A stretch of DNA of 9,218 nt from JBBQAA01 sp038254195 (GCA_038254195.1 JBBSGJ010000090.1:1-9218); one strand, 5' to 3'; positions 1-6,230 are shown, counted from the first letter of the stretch. The notes: a model not told the origin generated them from the sequence alone. Numbers and translations are program-made.

Positions 1-235
1 CCCGAACCCCCCCAGGAGCCGCACCGGGGCGCGCCGTCCCCCGTTCGACGGGGGGGGCGGCGCGGTTCCGCGGCTCACGTACGGCGTGGGGTGGCTCGGC
101 GGCATCATCCTCGACCCGGTGACCCACTCCGGCTTCTACGACGTGGCGTCGCGCGACTTCGGGCTGGTGCTCGGCGCCGTCACGCCGGCCCGGCTCGCCT
201 CCGTCCACGACCGACCGCCGCGCCGCCGCGGGTGA
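1..235 (+). CDS. C-terminal end of an unrecognised, probably membrane-associated protein (partial)
   Basis: A reading frame is open from the left edge (first full codon at position 2) and ends with TGA at 233-235, giving about 77 residues. Third positions are almost all G or C, as in the neighbouring genes. The first 20 residues are rich in Pro, Arg and Gly. After them comes a more protein-like stretch with a hydrophobic run (GWLGGIILDP) and then HSGFYDV and FGLVLGAVTPARLASVHDRP, ending in a basic tail. This looks like the last membrane segment and cytoplasmic tail of a membrane protein, but I do not recognise the family and the N-terminus is outside the window. The stop codon overlaps the GTG of the next gene (GTGA at 232-235), so the two are probably co-translated. 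Real gene likely, function unknown. Confidence 0.6.
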   Translation, partial: PNPPRSRTGARRPPFDGGGGAVPRLTYGVGWLGGIILDPVTHSGFYDVASRDFGLVLGAVTPARLASVHDRPPRRRG

Positions 236-1158
236 GCCTGGACGCCGCGCTCGCGTGGTCGCGGGCGCGCACCTTCGACCACCGTGAGTTCGGCGCCGCG
301 GACGGCCGGGGCGCCGCGAGCGTGTCGGTCTGCCTCCCCGCCCGCAACGAGGCGGAGACCGTCGGGCCGATCGTCTCCGCGCTCGTGGAGCTGCGCGAGC
401 GGGGGGAGGTCGACGAGGTCGTCGTCGTGGACGCCGCCTCGGAGGACGGGACCGCCGCGCTGGCCCGCGCCGCCGGCGCGACCGTCCTCGCCCAGGAGAC
501 GCTGGCGCCCGGGCTCGGGCCGGTCCTCGGCAAGGGCGACGCGATGTGGCGCGCGCTCAGGGTCCTGCGCGGTGAGATCGTGTGCTTCCTCGACGCGGAC
601 TCGGCGGTGTTCGGGGCCCACTTCGCGCGCGGGCTCGTCGGTCCCCTGCGCCGTGACCCGGGAGTGCACTTCGTCAAGGGGTGCTACCGCCGCCCGTTCC
701 GGGCGGGTGGCGTGGCCATTGCCGACGGCGGCGGGCGGGTCAACGAGCTCACGGCCCGCCCGCTCCTGCACCGCTTCTATCCCGAGCTCGCGGCCGTCCA
801 GCAGCCACTGGCGGGGGAGTTCGCGGCCCGGCGCGAGCTGCTCGAGCGTCTCCCCTTCGCGACGGGCTACGGCGTGGAGATCGGCCTGCTCATCGACGCC
901 TATCGCGAGGTGGGGCTCGACGGGCTCGCCCAGGTCGACCTCGGGGTCCGCCAGAACCGTCACCAACCGCTGCGCGAGCTCGGGCCCATGGCCTATGCGG
1001 TCCTCGTCGCGGTGACGCGGCGCCTCGGGCAGGAGGGCCGGCTGGACGGGGAGGAGCCCGAGGGCTACCTCACCGCCGGGCCGGCCGGCGCGGACCCGCG
1101 CGACCTGGATTTCACCGAGCGGCCGCCGCTGGCCTCGCTGCGTACGTTGGGCCGGTGA
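232..1158 (+). CDS. gpgS: Glucosyl-3-phosphoglycerate synthase (GpgS), GT2/GT81-like glycosyltransferase
   Basis: Predicted enzyme of 308 residues. The family transfers glucose from an NDP-glucose to D-3-phosphoglycerate, the first step towards glucosylglycerate or methylglucose lipopolysaccharide, in the cytoplasm. Visible signatures in order are: SVCLPARNEAETV (residues 30-44, nucleotide-sugar site), GKGDAMWRAL (100-109), the metal-binding FLDADS with D121 and D123, VKGCYRRPF (148-156), GGGRVNELTARPLL (166-179), QPLAGEFAARRELL (191-204), and GYGVEIGLLIDAYREVGLD (212-230). These match the mycobacterial GpgS pattern block by block, and the length is near the usual 310-330. I chose GTG at 232 because the frame upstream of it encodes Arg-rich shadow sequence while a different frame is coding there, and because the start overlaps the upstream stop. 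One oddity: the stretch that reads HRNRPL in the mycobacterial enzyme is NRHQPL here, so the His lies two residues later. Family assignment is secure; the exact NDP-sugar is not visible. Confidence 0.9.
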   Translation: MSLDAALAWSRARTFDHREFGAADGRGAASVSVCLPARNEAETVGPIVSALVELRERGEVDEVVVVDAASEDGTAALARAAGATVLAQETLAPGLGPVLGKGDAMWRALRVLRGEIVCFLDADSAVFGAHFARGLVGPLRRDPGVHFVKGCYRRPFRAGGVAIADGGGRVNELTARPLLHRFYPELAAVQQPLAGEFAARRELLERLPFATGYGVEIGLLIDAYREVGLDGLAQVDLGVRQNRHQPLRELGPMAYAVLVAVTRRLGQEGRLDGEEPEGYLTAGPAGADPRDLDFTERPPLASLRTLGR

Positions 1159-1207
1159 CCGGAGCGGCCTCACCGCCGGCGACGGGCGGCGATCTTCCGC
1201 TTGCCGC

Positions 1208-1588
1208 TCAGCGCACGCCGACCAGGTCGACGACGAAGATCAGCGTCTCGTCCGGACCGATCACCCCACCGGCGCCCCGCTTCCCATAGCCGAGCATGGG
1301 CGGGATCGTGATCCGGCGGCGCCCTCCGACCTTCATCCCGGCCACGCCCTGGTCCCACCCCGGGATGACCTGCCCCTTCCCGAGACCGAACTTGAACGTG
1401 CTGCCGCGGTCCCAGGAGGCGTCGAACTGCCGGCCGGTCGACCAGGACACGCCGACGTAGTGGACCTCGACGACGCGCCCGGGGACGGCCTCCTCGCCGT
1501 CGCCGACGACGATGTCCTCGAGCTCGAGCTCGTAGGAGGGGGACTGATCGGCGGGGACGTCGACCTGGGGCTTCTCGCTCGGGGCCAT
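1208..1588 (-). CDS. FKBP-type peptidyl-prolyl cis-trans isomerase, small single-domain form
   Basis: A 126-residue protein made of one FKBP domain after a short acidic/polar N-terminal extension. FKBPs catalyse cis-trans isomerisation of X-Pro bonds and act as folding helpers. The active-site set known from human FKBP12 is all present: Y44, F55, D56, R61, F65, V74, I75, W78, Y101, I110 and F118. They sit in the motifs VEVHYVG, FDAS, GQVIPGWDQGVAGMKVGG and ITIPPMLGYG. There is no signal peptide or lipobox, so it should be cytoplasmic. The start ATG (1586-1588) has only a weak, distant purine stretch (GGGAG about 17 bases upstream). It lies 69 bp downstream of an unknown small gene on the same strand and may share its transcript. 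It converges on gpgS with 49 bp between the stops. The family call is very safe; the client proteins are unknown. Confidence 0.95.
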   Translation of the reverse strand: MAPSEKPQVDVPADQSPSYELELEDIVVGDGEEAVPGRVVEVHYVGVSWSTGRQFDASWDRGSTFKFGLGKGQVIPGWDQGVAGMKVGGRRRITIPPMLGYGKRGAGGVIGPDETLIFVVDLVGVR

Positions 1589-1657
1589 CGGCGCACCGTA
1601 GCCGTCTCCCCCGGCGCCGCCCGGGAGCGTCCGGCGGGCTTCTCCTCCGCGCCGGCC

Positions 1658-1930
1658 TCAGGACAGAGCGCCGGGAGGCAGCACGTACCGGCGCGGCTTC
1701 GCCGACCGCATCGCGCTGCTGTCGGTCAGGCGTGCGCTGTGCAGGCCCCCGCCGGCGACCGCGGGCGGCAGATCCTCGGGTTGTCCGTCATGGGCCGCGA
1801 TCCAGGCCAGGACCGCCTCGGACTCCGAGCCTTCGGCGAGGATCGCGGCACGCTCGATGACCTTCCCGCCGGAGCCGTGCGGCCGCGCCAGGCGCCTGAG
1901 CAATGTGCGGATCGACTCGTCGTCCATCAT
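1658..1930 (-). CDS. Small conserved-looking protein of unknown function (90 residues)
   Basis: The frame begins with two Met codons (1930 and 1927) and ends with TGA at 1658-1660. Nearly all third positions are G or C and the composition is protein-like. The N-terminal half has regular amphipathic character (DESIRTLLRRLARPH, then KVIERAAILAEG and SEAVLAWIAAHDG), suggesting two or three helices. The C-terminal half is Gly/Ala/Pro-rich and ends RRYVLPPGALS. There are no Cys residues, signal peptide or membrane segment. I do not recognise a named family. An AGGTAG stretch lies about 10 bases before the first Met and may be the ribosome binding site. It is divergent from the cysteine hydrolase gene with only 36 bp between the starts, and upstream of the FKBP gene on the same strand. 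Probably real; no function should be assigned. Confidence 0.65.
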   Translation of the reverse strand: MMDDESIRTLLRRLARPHGSGGKVIERAAILAEGSESEAVLAWIAAHDGQPEDLPPAVAGGGLHSARLTDSSAMRSAKPRRYVLPPGALS

Positions 1931-1966
1931 CCGAGGCTACCTGACGCCCATGAACCGAGGTGAACG

Positions 1967-2605
1967 ATGACCGATGACCCCCTGCTGGTCCCCGATTTCG
2001 CGACGGCGGCGCTCGTCACGATCGATGTGCAGCGCGACACTCTCGACGGTCAGCCGCTGGAAGTGCCGGGCACGTCGGCGGCCCTGCCGGCGATGCGGTC
2101 ACTCGCGGCCGCCTTCCGGGCGGCGGGCCGGCCGATCGTCCACATGTTGCGGCTCTACCTGCCCGACGGTTCGAACGTGGACCTCTGCCGCCGGAGCGCG
2201 GTGCTCGCCGGGCAGCCTCTCCTCCTCGCGGGCTCACCGGGGTCCCAGCTTGCTCCGGGGCTCGGTCCCGAGGGCATGGGCGAGCTCGATCACGAAGCGC
2301 TCCTCGCCGGCTCGCCCCAGTACGTCGGCACCGGGGAGGCGGTCATGTACAAGCCGCGCTGGGGAGCGTTCTTCGAGACGGCACTCGATGACCATCTCCG
2401 CGACCAGGGCGTGAGCACGCTGGTCGTCTGTGGGTGCAACCTTCCCAACTGCCCGCGCACGTCGATCTACGAGGCCAGCGAACGCGACTACCGCCTCGTC
2501 CTCGCCCGCGACGCCGTCTCGCGGCTCTCGGCCGAAGCGGTCGTCGAGCTCGAGGGCATCGGCGTGCAGGTCTGGCCGACCGGCCGGATCGCGGACGGGC
2601 TCTGA
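1967..2605 (+). CDS. Isochorismatase-family cysteine hydrolase
   Basis: A 212-residue enzyme of the isochorismatase-like superfamily, which contains amidases (nicotinamidase, N-carbamoylsarcosine amidase, ureidoacrylate amidase) and isochorismatases. The catalytic triad can be placed: D20 in LVTIDVQRD, K129 in MYKPRWGAFF, and nucleophile C162 in GCNLPNCPRTSIYEASERDY. Spacing from G156 to C162 is canonical for the cis-peptide/nucleophile loop. Length is typical. The start ATG at 1967 is preceded by GAGGTGA at 1957-1963, a good Shine-Dalgarno sequence though only 3 bases from the ATG. The substrate cannot be read from the sequence, because no siderophore, pyrimidine or NAD genes lie nearby. It is divergent from the small unknown gene and convergent with the TetR remnant. 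Superfamily call secure; substrate open. Confidence 0.88.
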   Translation: MTDDPLLVPDFATAALVTIDVQRDTLDGQPLEVPGTSAALPAMRSLAAAFRAAGRPIVHMLRLYLPDGSNVDLCRRSAVLAGQPLLLAGSPGSQLAPGLGPEGMGELDHEALLAGSPQYVGTGEAVMYKPRWGAFFETALDDHLRDQGVSTLVVCGCNLPNCPRTSIYEASERDYRLVLARDAVSRLSAEAVVELEGIGVQVWPTGRIADGL

Positions 2606-2627
2606 ACACGGCGTCCAACGTCCCGGC

Positions 2628-2645
2628 CCATACGGGCCCGTATGG
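2628..2645. repeat. Perfect 18-bp palindrome between two convergent genes
   Basis: CCATACGGGCCCGTATGG reads identically on both strands over 18 bases. It lies in the 47-bp gap between the hydrolase stop (2605) and the TetR-remnant stop (2653). As RNA it could fold into a 7-bp stem with a GGCC loop on either strand, so it could serve as a short bidirectional terminator, but no T-run follows on either side. The absence of a spacer and the ATACGG/CCGTAT half-sites are also typical of operators for TetR-type dimers. The palindrome is directly visible; either role is inference. Confidence 0.6.
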
Positions 2646-2652
2646 TCACTCC

Positions 2653-3279
2653 TCAAGGAGCTGCGCCAGAGCTTCCCGCCGGCGGCGCGGGGGCCGCTCC
2701 CGCGAGGAGCAGGTCGACCAGCGGCTCGACCTCGTCTTCGCCGATCGTCTCGCCACGCCACAGCAGGCGGTAGTACGCCGCTCCGTTGATGAGGTCGAGC
2801 AGCGTCTCGTCGTCGACCTCGGGAGCGATCTCGCCACGCGCGCGCGCCCACTCGACCCAGGCCAGCCCGTCGGCGCGGAGCTCGGCGAGGGTCGACTGGA
2901 GCGCCTGCTCGATCCGCTCGCCCCCCGCGGCCGCCGCCAGCAGCTCGCTCGGGAGCGGCGGAGCCGAGTGGTCGCGAACGTGCGCGCGGTCCTGGTCAGC
3001 GACGCCACGAGGAACGAGCGCAGCGAATCGACGCCGGCGAGCGTCTGCGGCTCGTGGGGCGGAGTGCTGGCGACGGCGAGCAGGATGTCGTCCACGCCGT
3101 CGAAGCGTCGGTTGACCGCGGGCAGGCTGACGCCCCCGGCGCGCGATCTGCTCGCGGCTCAGGCGGTGGCGACCCACCTCTTCGAGGAGCTTTACGCATG
3201 CGTCGATCACGGCGCGGTCGATGGACCGGTCCCGGGGCCGAGCCACCTCGTTCAGCCGAAGCGGCGCAGCTCCGGCCAT
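2653..3279 (-). pseudogene. TetR-family transcriptional regulator, disrupted by two compensating frameshifts
   Basis: The protein can only be followed by changing frame twice. From ATG at 3279, one frame gives RSIDRAVIDACVKLLEEVG and then LSREQIARR, the first helices of a TetR DNA-binding domain. Near the C5 run at 3133-3137 the coding frame shifts by one base, and the recognition-helix segment (GVSLPAVNRRFDGVDDILLAV) continues to about TRTARTFAT. Around 2968-2978 the coding returns to the first frame: PPLPSELLAAAAGG, then QSTLAELRADGLAWVEWARA and TLLDLINGAAYYRLLW, a TetR ligand-binding domain, ending at TGA 2653-2655. The first frame is open throughout, so as printed a full-length product with an Arg-rich nonsense middle would be made. 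Its start lies inside the end of the glycosyltransferase gene; GTG at 3246 is an alternative start just after that stop. This is either a degraded regulator or two indel errors in the sequence. Confidence 0.8.
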
Positions 3280-4733
3280 TCCCGTGACCATGAGCGTCGT
3301 GGCCCGCGACAGACCGTGACGGGCGCCCCGTGCTCGTCGTTGTCGACGCCGGCACGGTTCGTGATCCGGGCGGCGATGGTGCAACCGCTCAGGTGCGCGG
3401 CGAGATTGTCTCCGACGGCGATGACCGGGGCGCTGCCGTCGGGTGGCGGTCCCCAGTCGCCGTAGGCGTTGTGTCCGCTGTAGGCGTGCGGCAGGCCGAG
3501 CGCGGGGCCGTAGCGGTCGATCGCGCCCGCCTCGCCGTAGTTGCGGGTGAGGATCACCACGCGTTCCGCGCCCGGCAGTCTCCGACGGACGTTCGCGACG
3601 GTCCGGGCGAGCTCGGGCCAGCCGATCGTCTCGCCGACGTCCGCGTTCGCTGCGATCGCGGGGCCGGCGCGGTCCGCGGGGAGCACGGGCAGTGCGATGG
3701 TCAGGTCGATCGCCGCGCTCACCGCGACCGCCGCGACGAGCAGCCCCCTGCGCAGACGCAGCCGCCCGTGTCCGAGCCAGCCGTCGACCTGCACAGCTCC
3801 GGCTGCGATCAGCGCCGGGAGAAGCCCGCCCAGGTAGTAGGGCTTGCCGCCCGACGCCATGAATACCACGGCGAGCACGACCCAGGCCCACGCGAGGAAC
3901 CGGACGTCGCGCACGGCGGGGTCCCGGAAGAGCTTCACGAGACCCGCGATCCAGACCGGCGCGAGCACCGGGCTGACGAGCAGGAACTGGAACGGCAGGA
4001 TCGCCCACCACGGCTGCGAGCTCGCCGAGCCCCCCGCGGCGATCGAGCGCGACACATCGATCTGCGGCCAGCCGTGATCGGCCTGCCAGATGATCCACGG
4101 CGACCAGAGCGCGAGAGCGATCGCCGCGCCCAGCCTGACGTAGCGGTTGCGCAGCAGGCGCCGCGGCCCCGCGATCGCGACACCAGCCAACAGCCCGACG
4201 GCCAGGAACGCCGGCAGCGGCTTGTTGAGCAGCCCGACCCCCAGCACGACCCCGGTGACCAGCCACAGCCGGTCCTCGCCGGTCCGCACCGCCCGGACGA
4301 CGAGCCAGCTGACTGCGGTCCAGACCAGCAGATCGAACGTCGAAGTGCTCAGCAGGTGGCCGGTGACGAGCACGATGCTCGCGACCGCGGCGCAGGCGGC
4401 GGCCACCTGTTCGGCGCGTCGGCTGCCACCGAGCTCGCGCGCGAGCAGACCGGTCAGCAGCACCGTGGCACCGGCGGCCAGCGCCGACGGCAGCCGCAGC
4501 ACCGTCAGCGAATCCGCGGAGATCCCGCTCATGACGCGGGCGATGAGCGGGGTGAGAGGTCCCTGGTCGGCGTACGCCCAGTCCAGGTGGTCACCGGCGG
4601 CGAGGAAGTAGAGCTCGTCGCGGTGGTAGCCGTAGCCGGAGGCAAGTGCCACGAGGACCACCACCACCGCCCCCGCGACGAGCATCACGCTCCTGCTCGA
4701 TCCGCGCGGCGGCCCTTCGCTCGCCCTCGCCAT
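3252..4733 (-). CDS. Membrane glycosyltransferase of the GT39/PMT type (dolichyl/polyprenyl-phosphate sugar user)
   Basis: Predicted 493-residue polytopic membrane protein of the PMT/ArnT-like GT-C fold; such enzymes transfer a sugar from a polyprenyl-phosphate donor to a lipid, glycan or protein outside the membrane. After a short N-terminus and a first membrane segment (about residues 17-34) comes the family signature YGYHRDELYFLAAGDHLDW with D39-E40, then YADQGPLTPLIAR, which form the active-site loop. About ten further hydrophobic segments follow, including an internal LLNKPLPAFLAVG. The soluble C-terminal part contains NYGEAGAIDRYGP and SGHNAYGDWGPP, typical of the actinobacterial members. 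The start at 4733 is chosen because it lies just after a promoter-like sequence, with GAGG 7-10 bases ahead. The longer open frame to 4970 would run through the regulatory region into the divergent gene. Acceptor and donor are unknown. The TetR remnant overlaps the 3' end. Confidence 0.87.
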   Translation of the reverse strand: MARASEGPPRGSSRSVMLVAGAVVVVLVALASGYGYHRDELYFLAAGDHLDWAYADQGPLTPLIARVMSGISADSLTVLRLPSALAAGATVLLTGLLARELGGSRRAEQVAAACAAVASIVLVTGHLLSTSTFDLLVWTAVSWLVVRAVRTGEDRLWLVTGVVLGVGLLNKPLPAFLAVGLLAGVAIAGPRRLLRNRYVRLGAAIALALWSPWIIWQADHGWPQIDVSRSIAAGGSASSQPWWAILPFQFLLVSPVLAPVWIAGLVKLFRDPAVRDVRFLAWAWVVLAVVFMASGGKPYYLGGLLPALIAAGAVQVDGWLGHGRLRLRRGLLVAAVAVSAAIDLTIALPVLPADRAGPAIAANADVGETIGWPELARTVANVRRRLPGAERVVILTRNYGEAGAIDRYGPALGLPHAYSGHNAYGDWGPPPDGSAPVIAVGDNLAAHLSGCTIAARITNRAGVDNDEHGAPVTVCRGPRRSWSREWPELRRFG

Positions 4734-4739
4734 TACTGC

Positions 4740-4768
4740 CTCATACCCGAGCCACGGCTCGAGCGCAA
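4740..4768 (-). promoter_or_regulatory. Putative -35/-10 promoter for the GT39 glycosyltransferase, nearly leaderless
   Basis: On the minus strand TTGCGC (4763-4768) and TATGAG (4740-4745) are separated by exactly 17 bases, matching housekeeping sigma spacing (3/6 and 4/6 agreement with TTGACA and TATAAT). The predicted transcription start, about 7 bases after the -10, would fall at or next to the ATG at 4733, giving a leaderless mRNA. The GAGG within the -10 region could instead be read as a Shine-Dalgarno sequence if transcription starts further upstream. Inference from sequence only. Confidence 0.4.
4748..4761. promoter_or_regulatory. Inverted repeat between the -35 and -10 of the GT39 promoter (operator candidate)
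   Basis: CGAGCC-AC-GGCTCG is a perfect 6+6 inverted repeat with a 2-base centre. It occupies nearly the whole 17-bp spacer (4746-4762) of the proposed glycosyltransferase promoter, where a bound dimer would block RNA polymerase. The TetR-type regulator encoded by the overlapping downstream gene is the obvious candidate ligand, but its gene is frameshifted in this sequence. The repeat is seen directly; operator function is inferred. Confidence 0.4.
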
Positions 4769-4814
4769 GCGGTGACCCGGGCCGACGCCGTCGTCGCGGT
4801 GATCGCTGCCGCCC

Positions 4815-4896
4815 CCTCGGGAAGTACAGTCGTTCCCGGTGTGCCGGGAAGTCTGGTCGGCGAGGTTTCCGCCCGCCCACTCCCCGGAGGTTCTCC
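4815..4896 (+). ncRNA. Structured 5' leader of the Na+/H+ antiporter, candidate cis-regulatory RNA
   Basis: The leader contains TTCCCGG (4833-4839) that can pair perfectly with CCGGGAA (4844-4850) across a TGTG loop. It can alternatively pair over 6 bp with CGGGAA at 4818-4823. The two pairings exclude each other because CGGGAAGT occurs twice (4818-4825 and 4845-4852). CCTCG (4815-4819) and CGAGG (4861-4865) could close the whole unit. A purine/pyrimidine-mixed conserved-looking stretch GTCTGGTCGG follows the hairpin. The strong GGAGG at 4886-4890, six bases before the ATG, is the ribosome binding site; I see no strong pairing that hides it. Cation-antiporter genes are known targets of Na+ and Li+ riboswitches (DUF1646 and nhaA-I/II RNA classes), but I cannot match this leader to any of them by eye. 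A TACAGT at 4825-4830 could be a -10 element; if so, the leader would start later and lose its 5' arm. Confidence 0.4.
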
Positions 4897-6189
4897 ATGC
4901 CGGCACCGTTCCTTCCCGTCACGCCGGTGTTCGCCCTCGCTCCCGGCTGGCATCTTGGTGACCTGTACACGCTCGCCCTGCTGGCCGTCGGGGTTGTCGT
5001 GCTCGTCGGGGCGGCAGCGATGTCCCATCAGAGCGAGCGAGCGTTCTCGGCTTCGGTCTTCTACGTCGCCCTGGGGGGCCTGGGCGCGGTGGCACTCGCG
5101 CTCCTCGACGTCCACCCGCTCGACCCCGAGCACGACCACCAGCTCCTCGAGCGCCTGGCCGAGCTCGCGCTCATCGTGGCGGTCTTCTCTGCCGGGCTGA
5201 CCATCGAGCGCGAGGTCCGCCGTCGCTCGTGGCTGTCGATCGGCACCCTGCTGGTGGTGGTGATGCCGCTGAGCATCCTCGCCATCGCCGCGTTCGGCGT
5301 CGGGGTCATGGGGCTCTCCTTCGGCGCGGCGCTGCTGCTCGGAGCGATACTCGCCCCGACCGATCCGGTGCTCGCCGGCGATGTCGGGCTCACCGGCCCC
5401 GGAGGCGAGGTCCTCGGCGAGCCACGACTCTCGCTGCATACCGAAGCGGGCTTCAACGACGGGCTCGCATCGCCGTTCGTCGTGCTCGGGCTGCTGGTCG
5501 CCAAGCAAGGGGGCACGGGATGGATCGGCGGCTGGTTGCTCGCCGACCTGCTCTACGCGGCGGGGTTCGCGCTGGCGCTCGGGGCGGCGTCAGGATTCGC
5601 CGCCGCCGCCGTACTGACGCGAGCACGAGCGCGGGGACTCCTGGCTTCGGAGATGCAAGGGGTGGTGGTCATCGGTCTCGTGCTCGTGATCTACGGGCTC
5701 ACCGAGGCGCTCGGCGCCTACGGGTTGCTCGCCGTGTTCGCTGCCGGGTACACGTTCCGCCGCTACGAGTTCGACCACCACGTCCACGAGGCCGCCCACC
5801 ACGGCACCGAGGCCGCAGGCAAGACGCTCGAGCTGCTCGTGTTGCTCATGCTCGGCACGATGCTCACCACCTCCGGCCTCGGCGCGCCCGGGGTCGCCGG
5901 ATGGCTGCTGGCCCCCGTCCTCATCCTGATCATCCGCCCCGTCCTCGTGTTCGCCACCGCCGGCACGTTCATGAGCCGGAAGGCACGCCTGTTCCTCGCG
6001 TTCTTCGGAGTCAGGGGCGTGGCGGCCCTCTTCTACGCCGCCATCGTCGTCGAATCGCACACCCTCGACGCGACCGAGCAGCACGTCGTGATCTGGACCA
6101 CCATCGTCTGCGTCGTCTCCTCCATCGTCGTGCACGGACTCTCGGCCACGCCGCTCACCCGCCGCTGGCTCCAAGCCGAGAACGCCTGA
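4897..6189 (+). CDS. CPA1-family (NhaP-type) cation/proton antiporter
   Basis: A 430-residue membrane protein with about 12-13 hydrophobic segments, exchanging Na+ (possibly K+ or Li+) for protons across the cytoplasmic membrane for pH and salt homeostasis. Family marks are: AVFSAGLTIER (95-105), LGAILAPTDPVLAGDV (148-163, with the T155-D156 crossover motif), TEAGFNDGLASPFVV (182-196, with E183 and the ion-binding N187-D188 pair), IIRPVLV (345-351), and FFGVRGVAALFYA (369-381, with R373). The length is typical for short forms without a cytosolic RCK domain. A loop at about 291-309 carries five His residues. ATG 4897 is supported by GGAGG six bases upstream. The gene stands alone, divergent from the glycosyltransferase, behind a structured leader. 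Family secure; ion preference cannot be deduced. Confidence 0.92.
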   Translation: MPAPFLPVTPVFALAPGWHLGDLYTLALLAVGVVVLVGAAAMSHQSERAFSASVFYVALGGLGAVALALLDVHPLDPEHDHQLLERLAELALIVAVFSAGLTIEREVRRRSWLSIGTLLVVVMPLSILAIAAFGVGVMGLSFGAALLLGAILAPTDPVLAGDVGLTGPGGEVLGEPRLSLHTEAGFNDGLASPFVVLGLLVAKQGGTGWIGGWLLADLLYAAGFALALGAASGFAAAAVLTRARARGLLASEMQGVVVIGLVLVIYGLTEALGAYGLLAVFAAGYTFRRYEFDHHVHEAAHHGTEAAGKTLELLVLLMLGTMLTTSGLGAPGVAGWLLAPVLILIIRPVLVFATAGTFMSRKARLFLAFFGVRGVAALFYAAIVVESHTLDATEQHVVIWTTIVCVVSSIVVHGLSATPLTRRWLQAENA

Positions 6190-6230
6190 GCGGCAGCCGC
6201 GAGGGAGCCACGCAAGGTCGGGCCGGATCT

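Noticed and set aside
91..231. N-terminal extension of gpgS to GTG 91
   Set aside because: It would encode 47 Arg/Pro-rich residues not found in the family, while another frame is coding there and ends in a GTGA overlap with the start at 232.
136..1173. Minus-strand open frame opposite gpgS
   Set aside because: No recognisable domain, shadow-type composition; gpgS on the other strand matches its family along the whole length.
3330..4775. Long plus-strand open frame (481 codons) opposite the GT39 gene
   Set aside because: Composition is Arg/Asp/Gln/Pro-rich shadow sequence typical of the antisense of a high-GC gene. The minus-strand frame has clear membrane segments and family motifs.
4741..5508. 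Minus-strand frame opposite the antiporter start, and extension of the GT39 frame to 4970
   Set aside because: Both would run through the divergent promoter/leader and into the antiporter coding region; the sequence is hydrophilic shadow, with no family match.
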